In this document: one piece after another, positions 8,209 through 16,476 of the stretch | Numbering within the stretch: position 1 is the first letter of the stretch | Layout of the letters: each line of letters begins with the position of its first letter | Assembly: GCF_015024225.1 (NCBI RefSeq) | Contig: NZ_JACJGM010000041.1 | Location: 1-41,240 of the forward strand | Length of the DNA stretch: 41,240 bases | From: Nocardioides lijunqiniae | GTDB lineage: Bacteria > Actinomycetota > Actinomycetes > Propionibacteriales > Nocardioidaceae | Direction of reading: 5' to 3' | Translations under genes and position numbers: made by a program | The notes under the pieces: generated by a model | Database searches by the model: none | What the model was told of the DNA's origin: nothing | The model's input: the letters and a program-made list of their open reading frames with translations, nothing else

Positions 8209-8502
8209 GTGGGGTCGGCTCGGCGGTCGGCTCACCGGGTCTCGACGGGCGCTCGTCGCTGGCGCTCCTCACTGCTCGACCACCGGCGGTGTGGTTTCGA
8301 GGCTCGCTGCGCTCGCACCTCAACCACCGTGGGGTCAGCTCGGCGGTTGACTCACCGGGTCTCGACGGGCGCTCGTCGCTGGCGCTCCTCACTGCTCGAC
8401 CACCGGTGGGTGGTTTCGAGGCTCGCTGGCGCTCGCACCTCAACCACCGCGGGGTCGGCTCGGCTTACGGCTCACCGGGTCTCGACGGGCGCTCGACCAC
8501 CG
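8171..8502. repeat. Three tandem 120-bp units of the short repeats
   Basis: Units start at 8171, 8291 and 8410. Each is a hairpin repeat beginning GTGGTTTCGAGGCTCGCT followed by the inverted 47-bp partner beginning GGTCTCGACGGGCGCTC. The third unit has an extra C in its loop region (GCTGGCGCTC), and its partner is truncated to 8478-8502. Nearly identical sequence indicates recent tandem amplification at the right end of composite copy A. The remaining 90 bases before the WS/DGAT stop show nothing further. Confidence 0.88.
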
Positions 8503-8594
8503 GAGGCGTGGGTTCGGTCGGCGGTCGGCTCGCGGGAGTCCGCTCTGGCAGGTACGACACTGTCACCGAAACGGTCTGGACCGCCCCGCCCCGT

Positions 8595-10058
8595 TCACTC
8601 CGCTGCTGCTGCCGCCCTCGTCGTGCGGCGGGCACGCGCCCGCTTGATCGGGGTGACCTCCTCGGGTGCCCGGACGGCCTCGGTGAGCTTGGCGAGCTCG
8701 GTCGGGAAGTGCCGCACCAGCGCCTCGACGTCGGGCATGGATTCCCGGCAGGCGATCACCCCGACGTGGAGCCGGCCGTTGTTGGACAACACCGTGATGT
8801 TGACGCCGGCCCCGTGGAAGACCGGACCGAGCGGGTAGAGGCCGAGGATCTCGGCTCCCATGAAGTACAGCGGGACGGGCGGGCCCGGCACGTTGGAGAT
8901 GACCAGGTTGTGCACCACCGGGTGCCGCTCGGCGAGCCGCAGCCCGGCGTAGGCCCGCACCGCGAGACCGAAGGTCCGCGGCGCCGCGAACTCCGCCCAG
9001 TCCTGGAGGGCGTCCGCGCTGATGGCCTGGTGGTGGTCCTTGGCGTGGCGGTTGGTCTCCGCGAGCTCCTCCAGCCGCTCGAGGGGGTCCTCGACGTCGG
9101 TGCCGAGCTTGGCGAAGAGGGTCGAGACCTTGTTGGCGCCCCCCTCGCGGCGCGACTCCTCGCGCACGCTGACCGGGACCGAGGCCAGGAGCGAGCTGTC
9201 CGGCAGCTCGCCGCGCTCCTCGAGGTAGGACCTCAGCGCACCCCCGGCCAGCGCCAGCACGACGTCGTTGACGGTCGTCCCCGTGGCCGTCTTGACCGCG
9301 CGCACCTCCTCCAGGCCCACGTCGACCACGCCGATCGTGCGGTGACCGGTGATGGTGCCGTTGAACGACGTCCGCGGCGCCGTCAGGGGCGCGGCCATCG
9401 CCGTGCCGGCCCGGACCCGGCTCAGGGTGCGCGCCACGCCCGTGACCGTCGGCGCCACGATCTTCGCGGCGTGCACGGGCAGCGCGAGGTTGGTGAGCAC
9501 GGCCCGGCCGAGCAGCTCGCGCGCGCCCGGCTCCCGACCGTGGCGCTCCTCGCTGGACTGCGCGATCGGGGCGGCGTCGGGCTCCAGCGCGCACAGGTGG
9601 GAGATCAGGTTGGACCCCGAGACCCCGTCGACGGTGGCGTGGTGCATCTTGGAGAAGACCACGACCTTGTCGCCGTCCTCGTAGCCCTCGATCACCCACA
9701 TCTCCCACAGCGGGCGGGAGCGGTCCAGCGGCAGCGCCGCGAGGTGCGAGGCCAGCGAGACCAGCTCCTCGTAGCCTCCTGGCGCCGGCAGCGCGAGCCG
9801 GTGCACGTGGCGCTCGATGTCGTACTGCCGGTCGCGCACCCAGATCGGGTGGTCGAGGTTCATCGGGACGCGCCGCAGCTTGCGGGTGAACGCCGGGACG
9901 TCCCGCACCTGCCGGTCGATGCCGGCCTGCATGGCGGCGAAGGAGTAGCCGCCGGGGATGGTGGCGGGGTCCAGGACGATCAGCCCGCACACGTGCATGA
10001 GCTGGGCCGGCGTCTCGAGGTACAGGAAGCTGGCGTCGAGTCCTGACAGGCGGTCCAT
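8595..10058 (-). CDS. WS/DGAT wax ester synthase/diacylglycerol acyltransferase
   Basis: A 487-residue bifunctional wax ester synthase/acyl-CoA:diacylglycerol acyltransferase. It would transfer acyl groups from acyl-CoA to diacylglycerol or long-chain alcohol for neutral-lipid storage, at membranes or lipid bodies. The catalytic HHATVDG motif is at 139-145 (H140 as base). The N-terminal LSGLDASFLYLET and the C-terminal VISNVPGPPVPLYFMGAEI are family hallmarks. The ATG at 10058 lies six bases after a minus-strand TAGGAT -10 candidate (10070-10065), implying a leaderless mRNA. The KstR site covers the -35 region. Storage of carbon released from sterol breakdown would fit this control (inference). 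Confidence 0.92.
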   Translation of the reverse strand: MDRLSGLDASFLYLETPAQLMHVCGLIVLDPATIPGGYSFAAMQAGIDRQVRDVPAFTRKLRRVPMNLDHPIWVRDRQYDIERHVHRLALPAPGGYEELVSLASHLAALPLDRSRPLWEMWVIEGYEDGDKVVVFSKMHHATVDGVSGSNLISHLCALEPDAAPIAQSSEERHGREPGARELLGRAVLTNLALPVHAAKIVAPTVTGVARTLSRVRAGTAMAAPLTAPRTSFNGTITGHRTIGVVDVGLEEVRAVKTATGTTVNDVVLALAGGALRSYLEERGELPDSSLLASVPVSVREESRREGGANKVSTLFAKLGTDVEDPLERLEELAETNRHAKDHHQAISADALQDWAEFAAPRTFGLAVRAYAGLRLAERHPVVHNLVISNVPGPPVPLYFMGAEILGLYPLGPVFHGAGVNITVLSNNGRLHVGVIACRESMPDVEALVRHFPTELAKLTEAVRAPEEVTPIKRARARRTTRAAAAAE

Positions 10059-10081
10059 GGCGGCATCCTAGGTGTCGAAAG

Positions 10082-10095
10082 TGGAACGTGTTCTA
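10082..10095. promoter_or_regulatory. KstR operator between the WS/DGAT and HSL-type esterase genes
   Basis: TGGAACGTGTTCTA matches TnnAACnnGTTnnA exactly. Diverging -10 candidates are TAGCCT (10106-10111, plus strand) and TAGGAT (10070-10065, minus strand). Each lies six or seven bases before a start codon, so both transcripts would be leaderless. The operator lies over or next to both -35 regions, the expected place for repression. Confidence 0.87.
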
Positions 10096-10118
10096 AACGC
10101 TGCACTAGCCTGTTGGTT

Positions 10119-11351
10119 ATGGGGTTCCGTCGCCGCCAGGTCGTCACCGCCGCGCTTACCGCCAACGCGATCAGGCCGGTCCCCGGCTTCGAGATGGGCA
10201 TCCCGGCGTTCTTCGCGGGATGGCTGACCGGCGAGCTCGCCCCGCACGTGCTGGCGCTCACGGCGGCCGACGCGGCCACCCACGCACGCGGCCGTCGGCG
10301 CGATCCGGTGGGACTCGCGCTGGCCGGCCTGAGCGCGGCCGGGCTCGCCTTCCTGGTCGGCCAGGCCCGGCGGGTGCGCGAGGTGGCGGAGGACTCGCTG
10401 ACGGAGGCCCTGGGGGCCGAGTACGTCGAGCAGCTCGACGCCGTGCCTACGCCGGCGGACCTCGCCGTGCCGTGGCGCAGGCTCGCCTACCCGTTCCGGA
10501 TGCGGTCGGCGCAGGTGCGCGTCGACCGCGACATCGCCTACAACGAGCACGGCCGGCGCGGCCTGCTCGACGTCTACTCCCCCGCGTCCAGCCCGGTCGA
10601 GGGCGCGCCGGTGCTGCTGCAGGTGCACGGCGGCGGCTGGAGCATCGGCACCAAGGAGCAGCAGGGCATCCCGCTGATGCAGCACCTGGCCGCCAAGGGC
10701 TGGGTGTGCGTCGCGATCAACTACCGACTCGCGCCGCGCGACCCCTTCCCGGCGCAGGTCGTCGACGTCAAGCAGGCCATCTCCTGGATCAAGGAGAACA
10801 TCGCCTCCTACGGCGGCGACCCCGACTACGTCGCCATCACCGGCGGCTCGGCGGGCGGGCACCTCGCCTCGCTGGCCGCGCTCACCGCCGACGACAAGGG
10901 ATGGCAGCCCGGCTTCGAGGACGCCGACACCTCGGTGCGGTGCGCGGTGCCGCACTACGGCGTCTACGACCTCGCCGGCTCGACCGGCCTCAGGAGCGCC
11001 GAGCGGATGCGTGACGGCTTCCTGGCCAGGCGGGTCCTGCGCACCCGCTGGCAGGACCACCCCGAGCTGTTCGAGGCCGCATCCCCGCTGCTGCGCATCA
11101 CCCCCGAAGCCCCGGACTTCTTCGTGGTCCACGGCAGCCGCGACACGCTCGTCGGCGTCGACCAGGCGCGGCTCTTCGTGGCCAGGCTCCGCGAGGTGTC
11201 ACGGCGTTCGGTCGTCTACGCCGAGCTGCCCGGAGCGCAGCACGCCTTCGACGTCTTCCCGTCGATCCGCTCGTCCCACGTCGTGCGCGCCATCGACCGC
11301 TACCTGCACTGGCACTGGAGCTCCTACCGACACGATCGCGCGTCGGCCTGA
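10119..11351 (+). CDS. HSL-family esterase/lipase
   Basis: A 410-residue alpha/beta-hydrolase of the hormone-sensitive-lipase family, with the oxyanion motif HGGGW at 170-174, nucleophile S244 in GGSAGGH, D342 in GSRDTLVG and H375 in GAQHAF. About 110 N-terminal residues precede the catalytic core and include hydrophobic stretches (IPAFFAGWLTGEL, GLALAGLSAAGLAFLVG), so it may be membrane associated. The ATG at 10119 follows TAGCCT by seven bases and probably is the first base of the mRNA. A TTG at 10113 is less likely. KstR control suggests hydrolysis of steryl or acyl esters in steroid metabolism; the substrate is not shown. Confidence 0.88.
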   Translation: MGFRRRQVVTAALTANAIRPVPGFEMGIPAFFAGWLTGELAPHVLALTAADAATHARGRRRDPVGLALAGLSAAGLAFLVGQARRVREVAEDSLTEALGAEYVEQLDAVPTPADLAVPWRRLAYPFRMRSAQVRVDRDIAYNEHGRRGLLDVYSPASSPVEGAPVLLQVHGGGWSIGTKEQQGIPLMQHLAAKGWVCVAINYRLAPRDPFPAQVVDVKQAISWIKENIASYGGDPDYVAITGGSAGGHLASLAALTADDKGWQPGFEDADTSVRCAVPHYGVYDLAGSTGLRSAERMRDGFLARRVLRTRWQDHPELFEAASPLLRITPEAPDFFVVHGSRDTLVGVDQARLFVARLREVSRRSVVYAELPGAQHAFDVFPSIRSSHVVRAIDRYLHWHWSSYRHDRASA

Positions 11352-11497
11352 CGTTCTGCGCTCGCAGACGCTCCTCACGGTCTACCCTGCACCTACCGGC
11401 ACCCCCCACCGGGACCCCACCGGCACTGCCGCCCCCTCACCACCGGGCGGCAAGGCTCGGCGTCGTACCGGACCAGACCGGACCAGGAAGGCGCGCC

Positions 11498-11872
11498 ATG
11501 GCCAGGCTGCTGGTCGTCGACGACGACGAGGACATCCGCGAGCTGCTGTCCCTCGCCCTGGGCATCGCCGGGCACCAGGTGCTCACCGCCTCCGACGGTC
11601 CGGCCGCGCTCGGCGTGCTCGCGGAGGAGCGGGTCGACCTGATGGTGCTCGACGTGTCGATGCCGCAGATGTCGGGTCTCGAGGTCGCGCGCCGGGTCCG
11701 TGCCACACCACCCCTGGCCGAGCCCCTGATCCTGATGCTCTCGGCGATGGCCGACCCCGAGGACGTCGCGGCCGGGCTCGCGTCCGGGGCCGACTCCTAC
11801 GCCACCAAGCCCTTCACCATCCCGGCGCTCACTCAGGCCGTGCAGCGGCTGCTCGAGGGGCGCCCTTCGTGA
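11498..11872 (+). CDS. Single-domain (CheY-like) response regulator
   Basis: A 124-residue receiver domain with no output domain. The acidic pocket is D8-D10, the phospho-acceptor is D52 in VLDVSMP, the switch residue is S82 and the conserved lysine is K104 in ATKPF. AGGAAGG precedes the ATG at 11498. Its stop overlaps the GTG of the histidine kinase downstream (GTGA), so the two are a translationally coupled pair. Lacking an effector domain, it must act through protein contacts or a phosphorelay. A weak -10 (TACCCT, 11383-11388) lies in the 146-base gap after the esterase gene; no KstR site is visible there. Confidence 0.93.
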   Translation: MARLLVVDDDEDIRELLSLALGIAGHQVLTASDGPAALGVLAEERVDLMVLDVSMPQMSGLEVARRVRATPPLAEPLILMLSAMADPEDVAAGLASGADSYATKPFTIPALTQAVQRLLEGRPS

Positions 11873-14322
11873 CCCTGACCCCGTGGGCGCCGTCGACCCC
11901 GACGGCCCTGGTGGCAGGAAGGGGACTTCCGGGCGTGGCGCTCGGCTACGTCGCCGTGTTCGTCCTCGCGGTGCTCTCGGTGCACTTCGCCCCGCCGGAC
12001 TCCGACGTCGCCACCTGGTGGCCGGCGGCCGGCGTCGGCTCGGCGATGGTGGTCCTCAGCCCCGCTCGCCACTGGCCGGCGCTGCTCGTCGGCATCCTGG
12101 TCGTGACGGGCGTCGCCAACGCCCTCGAGGGTCGCAGCCCGGAGATCGCGGCCCTCTTCGGGCTCGCCAACGCCGCCGAGAGCCTGGTCCTCGCGCTGGT
12201 CCTCGGGGCCGGACGGTCGCCACGGTCGCCCCTCGTGCCGATGCGCGCACCCGAGGACCTGCCGCGCGTACTGGTCGCCATCGGGGCCGGCGCCATGACG
12301 GCCGGCACACTGGTGGCCTGCACCGTCACGGTGGCGCTGGAGGGCTCCTTCGCCGTGACCTGGACCAATGTCACGGCCGCCCACGGGGCGGCCACCCTGC
12401 TGATCCTGCCGCTGGCCCTGATGGTCGGGGACCCTCAGGCGCGGCTGAGCGACGACCCCCGGGTGCTGCAGGTCGTGCAGGTGGTCGCGACCCTGAGCGC
12501 GTTCGCGCTGGTCCACCACTCCGGCCAGTCGCTGCCCCTGGCCTTCCTGCCCCTGCCCCTGCTCGTGTGGGGCGCCCAGGTGCTCTCACCACGCGCCCTG
12601 GCACTCGAGGCCCTGGCCGCGGGCCTGATCGTCACCGCGCTCGCCACGGGCGGCGGCGGGCCGTTCGGGTCCGACGCCGACGTCTCCGCTCGCCTGCGCG
12701 ACGCCCTCGTCCAGCTCGACCTCGTGGTGATCGCGCTGGTCTCGCTGCCGTTGGCCCTCAACGTGAGCCAGCGGCGGGCGGCCCTGCGCGAGGCGGTGGC
12801 GGTCGGCGAGACCTACCGCCGGAGCATGACCGAGTCCGTCATCGCCACGCTGCTCCTGCGCCCGACCGACGGCGGGCTCCAGGTGCTGGACCTCAACGAG
12901 CCCGCGGGCGAGCTGCTCGGCCTCCGCCGAAGCGATCTGCTGGAGCGCGACTGGGTCGAGGTGCTGGGCCCGCACGGCGGCCTGGTGGTCGATGCCGCGC
13001 TCGAGATGACCGCGGGTCGGCGCAGTGGTTGGGAGCACGAGCTGTGGCTCGGGACCGAGCCGCCGAGGTGCGTGCGGCTGGCGCTCTCATGGGTGCCCGA
13101 CACCTCCTCGGGCGACCTCGTGGTGGCCCAGCTCGTGGACCTCACCGCGCAGCGCGTGGCGCAGCGCTCGCTCGAGAAGGAGCTGCGGTTCAGCGCCGCC
13201 CTGCTGGATGCGACCACCGGCACCTCGATCATCGCCACCGACCGCGACGGGCTGGCGACGTACGTCAACCGGGGCACCCGGCGGCTGCTGGGCTACGCGC
13301 CCTCCGACCTCGTGGGCCGGCGCCACCTGGTGGACCTCTACGACGCCGACGAGCTGCGAGAGCGCGCGGACGAGACCGAGCACGGCGCTCCGGTCGCTGG
13401 CGACTGGACGCTGGTGGGCGCCGACGGGCGACGGTTGCGGGTCAACGTCAACGTCACCCCGCTGCGCGACGCCGGTGGAGAGCTCCTCGGCTACCTGCAG
13501 GTCAGCGAGGACGTCACGGAGCGCGCGCTGGCGCAGGAGGCGCTGCGCGCGGCGCTGGAGAAGGAGCGCAGGGCCGTCGAGGAGCTCGAGCGGCTGGACC
13601 GGTCGAAGTCGGACTTCCTGGCGACGGTGAGCCACGAGCTGCGCACGCCCATGACGAGCATCATGGGGTTCAACGAGATCCTGGCCTCCGAGGTCGTCGG
13701 CCCGGTCAACGACCGGCAGCGCGAGGTGCTGCGCCGCGGCAGCCGGGCCGGCCAGCGCCTGCTCGGCCTGATCGAGAACATCCTGACCATGTCGCGGGCC
13801 GAGTCGCTCGCCCAGAGTGCCCACCACCAGCCGCTCGACCTGGGTGCGCTCCTGGTGCGGGTCGTCGAGGGCACCGAGCCGCTCGCCGAGGCGGGGCTGT
13901 CCGTCGACCTGAGCCTGCCGCCCGGGGACCCCGTCCGGGTGCTGGGTGACGCCGCGCAGCTGGAGCGGGCCCTGGTCAACGTCGTCTCCAACGCCCTGAA
14001 GTTCACTCCGGGTGACGGCGAGGTGCGCATCCGGATGGAGACCGACGGTGGTGGCCAGGAGGGCGCGGCCCGGGACGCCGGCTGGGCCGTCGTCACGGTG
14101 GAGGACACCGGCATCGGCATCCCGCTGGAGGAGCAGGGGCGGCTCTTCGAGCGCTTCTTCCGGGCCAGCAGCGCGGTCCGCGCGTCGATCCCGGGCACCG
14201 GCCTCGGGCTGGCGATCGTGCGGACGATCGTGCAGGCGCACGCGGGCACGGTCACGGTGGTCTCCCAGCCCGGCGACGGCACGACCGTGCGGATCTCGCT
14301 GCCGCGCCTCCCCCCGCGCTGA
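11869..14322 (+). CDS. MASE1-PAS-PAS sensor histidine kinase
   Basis: An 817-residue membrane sensor kinase. Residues about 20-300 hold many hydrophobic helices with WWPAAG, the pattern of the MASE1 integral-membrane sensory domain. Two PAS domains follow (about 320-435 and 437-555), then a short coiled coil, HisKA with H589 in SHELRTP, and HATPase_c with the N box near 703 (NVVSNALKF), G1 DTGIGIP (about 745) and G2 GTGLGLAI (about 776). The GTG start overlaps the response regulator stop. The stop lies only nine bases from the convergent fadE34-like stop. The ligand is unknown. Its place inside a steroid island makes a steroid or redox signal conceivable, but the sequence does not show this. 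Confidence 0.92.
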   Translation: MTLTPWAPSTPTALVAGRGLPGVALGYVAVFVLAVLSVHFAPPDSDVATWWPAAGVGSAMVVLSPARHWPALLVGILVVTGVANALEGRSPEIAALFGLANAAESLVLALVLGAGRSPRSPLVPMRAPEDLPRVLVAIGAGAMTAGTLVACTVTVALEGSFAVTWTNVTAAHGAATLLILPLALMVGDPQARLSDDPRVLQVVQVVATLSAFALVHHSGQSLPLAFLPLPLLVWGAQVLSPRALALEALAAGLIVTALATGGGGPFGSDADVSARLRDALVQLDLVVIALVSLPLALNVSQRRAALREAVAVGETYRRSMTESVIATLLLRPTDGGLQVLDLNEPAGELLGLRRSDLLERDWVEVLGPHGGLVVDAALEMTAGRRSGWEHELWLGTEPPRCVRLALSWVPDTSSGDLVVAQLVDLTAQRVAQRSLEKELRFSAALLDATTGTSIIATDRDGLATYVNRGTRRLLGYAPSDLVGRRHLVDLYDADELRERADETEHGAPVAGDWTLVGADGRRLRVNVNVTPLRDAGGELLGYLQVSEDVTERALAQEALRAALEKERRAVEELERLDRSKSDFLATVSHELRTPMTSIMGFNEILASEVVGPVNDRQREVLRRGSRAGQRLLGLIENILTMSRAESLAQSAHHQPLDLGALLVRVVEGTEPLAEAGLSVDLSLPPGDPVRVLGDAAQLERALVNVVSNALKFTPGDGEVRIRMETDGGGQEGAARDAGWAVVTVEDTGIGIPLEEQGRLFERFFRASSAVRASIPGTGLGLAIVRTIVQAHAGTVTVVSQPGDGTTVRISLPRLPPR

Positions 14323-14331
14323 GGGACCGCG

Positions 14332-16416
14332 TCAGCGCGGCAGCCCGAGGATCCGCTCGCCGACGACGTTGCGCAGGATCTGGGTGGTGCCCCCGGCGAT
14401 GGACAGGCAGCGGGTGTTGAGCATCTCCCACACCGCGGCCCGCACGTCCTCGTCGTCGGTCAGCACCACCCGCTCGCCGAGCAGCTCGACGACCAGCTCG
14501 GCGCTGTCCTGGCGGTTGCGAACGCCGAGGAGCTTGGCGACGCTGGACTCGGCGCCCGGGCCCTGACCCGCCAGCGATCGCAGCGTCGAGCGCACCCCGA
14601 GCAGGGAGCAGACGGTCGAGAGCGCGACGGCGTGGCCCACGCGCACGCGCTGGGAGTCGGTCAGGGCGTCGGCGGCCAGCGTCACCGCCCGCTCCACGCT
14701 CTTGTCGAGCCGGCTCGTGGCCATGGCGACGCGCTCGTTGGCCAGGGTCGTGCGGGCCAGCCGCCAGCCGTCGCCCGGCTCGGCGACGAGGCAGTCGTCG
14801 GGCACGTGGACGTCGTCGAGGAACACCTCGTTGAACAGCGCCTGGCCGGTGATCTCCCGTAGGGGTCGCACCTCGATGCCCTCGCTGCGCATGTCGACCA
14901 GGAAGTAGCCGATGCCCCGGTGCTGCGGCACGTCCGGGTCGGTGCGAGCCAGGCAGATGCCCCAGTCGGCGCGCTCGGCGACGGAGGTCCAGACCTTCTG
15001 GCCGGTCAGCCGCCAGCCGCCCTCGACCTTCTCGGCCCGGGTGCGCAGCGAGGCCAGGTCGGAGCCCGAGCCAGGCTCGGAGAACAGCTGGCACCACACG
15101 AGCTCTCCGAGGAGGGAGGGCCGCACGAAGCGCTCGCGCTGCTCCTCGGTGCCGTGCTCCAGGATCGTCGGCAGCGCCCAACCGGCGATGACGGTGTCGG
15201 GCCGGGTCACGCCCGCTCGGGCGAGCTCCTGGTCGATGACGATCTGGGACACCGGGTCGGCGCCGAGGCCGTAGGGCTCGGGCCAGTGCGGGGTTAGGAG
15301 GCCGGTCTCCACGAGCGCGGCCCGCTGGTCGTCGGCCGCCGCGACCCGGTCGGCCCGGGCGGCGAGCTCGGCCCGGATCGGCTCGTCGCGCCCGCCGAGG
15401 TCGACGCGCACCGTGCGGCGTACGCCGGAGACGGCACGCGCCGTCAGGCGCTCGGCCGCGGCGTCGGCGTCCCCGACCAGCGCGCGCAGGGTGAGGGCGC
15501 GGCGGAGGTAGAGGTGGGCGTCGTGCTCGTAGGTGAAGCCGATGCCGCCCAGCACCTGGATGCAGCTCTTGGCGACGGCGACGGCGCCGTCGAGGGCGAT
15601 GGCCTCGGCGACGTCGGCGGCGAAGGCCCACTGGTCGTCGTCCTCGCCGAAGGCGACGGAGGCGACGTCCCACGCGGCGGCCGTCACCGCCTCGGCAGTC
15701 TCGAGCATCTCCGCACAGAGGTGCTTGACCGCCTGGAAGGCGCCGATCGGCTGGCCGAACTGCTCGCGCACCTTGGCGTAGTCGGTCGCGGTCTGCACGC
15801 ACCAGCGCGCGATGCCCGACGCCTCGGCCGCGCCCAAGGTGACGGCCGTGCGCCGTACGACGTCGGCGGTGAGGCCCGGCACCGGCACGACGCCGTCGGC
15901 CGCGAGGTCGGCCCTGACCGAGCCCACGCGCCGGCTGAGATCGATCCCGGTAGCCGATGTCACCTGGGCTGCGGACACGGGCACGACGTGCCAGTGCTCC
16001 GCGTCGTCGGGGACCAGCAGGTGGGTGGCGCCCGGCGCGTCCCAGACGACCTCGAGCCGCGGGTTGAGCGCCAGCGCGCAGCGCGCGCCCTGGGCGAGCG
16101 CCTCGGCGAGCCCGGCGGTCTCCCCCAGCAGCGCCGCCGCCACGGCGGTCGACAGCAACGGCCCCGGCACCAGCTCGTGGGCGCTCGCCTCGAGCGCCAC
16201 CGCGACGTCGAGGACGCTGCCACCGCCGCCCCCGGCCGCCTCCGGCACCCCGATCGTGGCGACCCCCATCTCGCCCACGGCGCGCCACACGTCGTCGAAC
16301 GTCGCCGCCGGGTCGTCGGCGGCGGCACGGACGGCCGCCGGGCCGTCGAGGGACGCGGCCCACTTGCGCAGGCTGGCGGCCAGCTCGACGTGCTCGTCCG
16401 CGATCCCGATCGACAT
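14332..16416 (-). CDS. fadE34: FadE34/ChsE3-type two-domain acyl-CoA dehydrogenase
   Basis: A 694-residue tandem acyl-CoA dehydrogenase. The N-terminal domain (about 1-340) carries REQFGQPIGAFQAVKHLCAE and GGIGFTYEHDAHLYLRRA. The C-terminal domain (about 350-694) carries FSEPGSGSDLASLRTRAE, GQKVWTS and the end IAGGTTQILRNVVGERILG. Length and layout match FadE34 (ChsE3, about 710 residues), which desaturates the C5-CoA side chain of sterols or bile acids in the cycle before the ChsE1-ChsE2 step. The ATG at 16416 has GGAAGGG upstream, and TAGTTT (16446-16441) next to the operator is a good -10. Together with the 4307-6487 gene it covers two successive side-chain beta-oxidation cycles. Confidence 0.88.
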   Translation of the reverse strand: MSIGIADEHVELAASLRKWAASLDGPAAVRAAADDPAATFDDVWRAVGEMGVATIGVPEAAGGGGGSVLDVAVALEASAHELVPGPLLSTAVAAALLGETAGLAEALAQGARCALALNPRLEVVWDAPGATHLLVPDDAEHWHVVPVSAAQVTSATGIDLSRRVGSVRADLAADGVVPVPGLTADVVRRTAVTLGAAEASGIARWCVQTATDYAKVREQFGQPIGAFQAVKHLCAEMLETAEAVTAAAWDVASVAFGEDDDQWAFAADVAEAIALDGAVAVAKSCIQVLGGIGFTYEHDAHLYLRRALTLRALVGDADAAAERLTARAVSGVRRTVRVDLGGRDEPIRAELAARADRVAAADDQRAALVETGLLTPHWPEPYGLGADPVSQIVIDQELARAGVTRPDTVIAGWALPTILEHGTEEQRERFVRPSLLGELVWCQLFSEPGSGSDLASLRTRAEKVEGGWRLTGQKVWTSVAERADWGICLARTDPDVPQHRGIGYFLVDMRSEGIEVRPLREITGQALFNEVFLDDVHVPDDCLVAEPGDGWRLARTTLANERVAMATSRLDKSVERAVTLAADALTDSQRVRVGHAVALSTVCSLLGVRSTLRSLAGQGPGAESSVAKLLGVRNRQDSAELVVELLGERVVLTDDEDVRAAVWEMLNTRCLSIAGGTTQILRNVVGERILGLPR

Positions 16417-16444
16417 GCGGCGCCCTTCCGTGGCGGCAGAAAAC

Positions 16445-16458
16445 TAGAACGTGTTCCA
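16445..16458. promoter_or_regulatory. KstR operator between the fadE34-like and methyltransferase genes
   Basis: TAGAACGTGTTCCA matches TnnAACnnGTTnnA exactly. It is close to the reverse complement of the site at 10082. Minus-strand TAGTTT (16446-16441) and plus-strand TATCCT (16459-16464) or TAGAGT (16464-16469) are the candidate -10 boxes, all abutting or overlapping the operator. Confidence 0.87.
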
Positions 16459-16476
16459 TATCCTAGAGTGCGGCCC

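Noticed and set aside
8171..8502. CRISPR-like look of the tandem repeats
   Set aside because: The whole 120-bp unit is repeated including the spacer, spacers are not unique, repeats form long hairpins, and no cas gene is present.
7546..8594. Insertion sequence or transposase remnant in the composite element
   Set aside because: No frame shows transposase motifs, and the open frames here are made of the repeat. A non-autonomous element remains possible.
8031..10046. 671-codon plus-strand frame spanning repeats and the WS/DGAT gene
   Set aside because: The first part is the repeat read through (FRGSLRSHLNHRG recurring) and the rest is antisense to an enzyme with an intact catalytic motif.
11883..13949. 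Second long plus-strand frame across the histidine kinase
   Set aside because: Arg/Gly/Pro-rich shadow. The kinase frame carries TM helices, PAS, HisKA and HATPase motifs in order.
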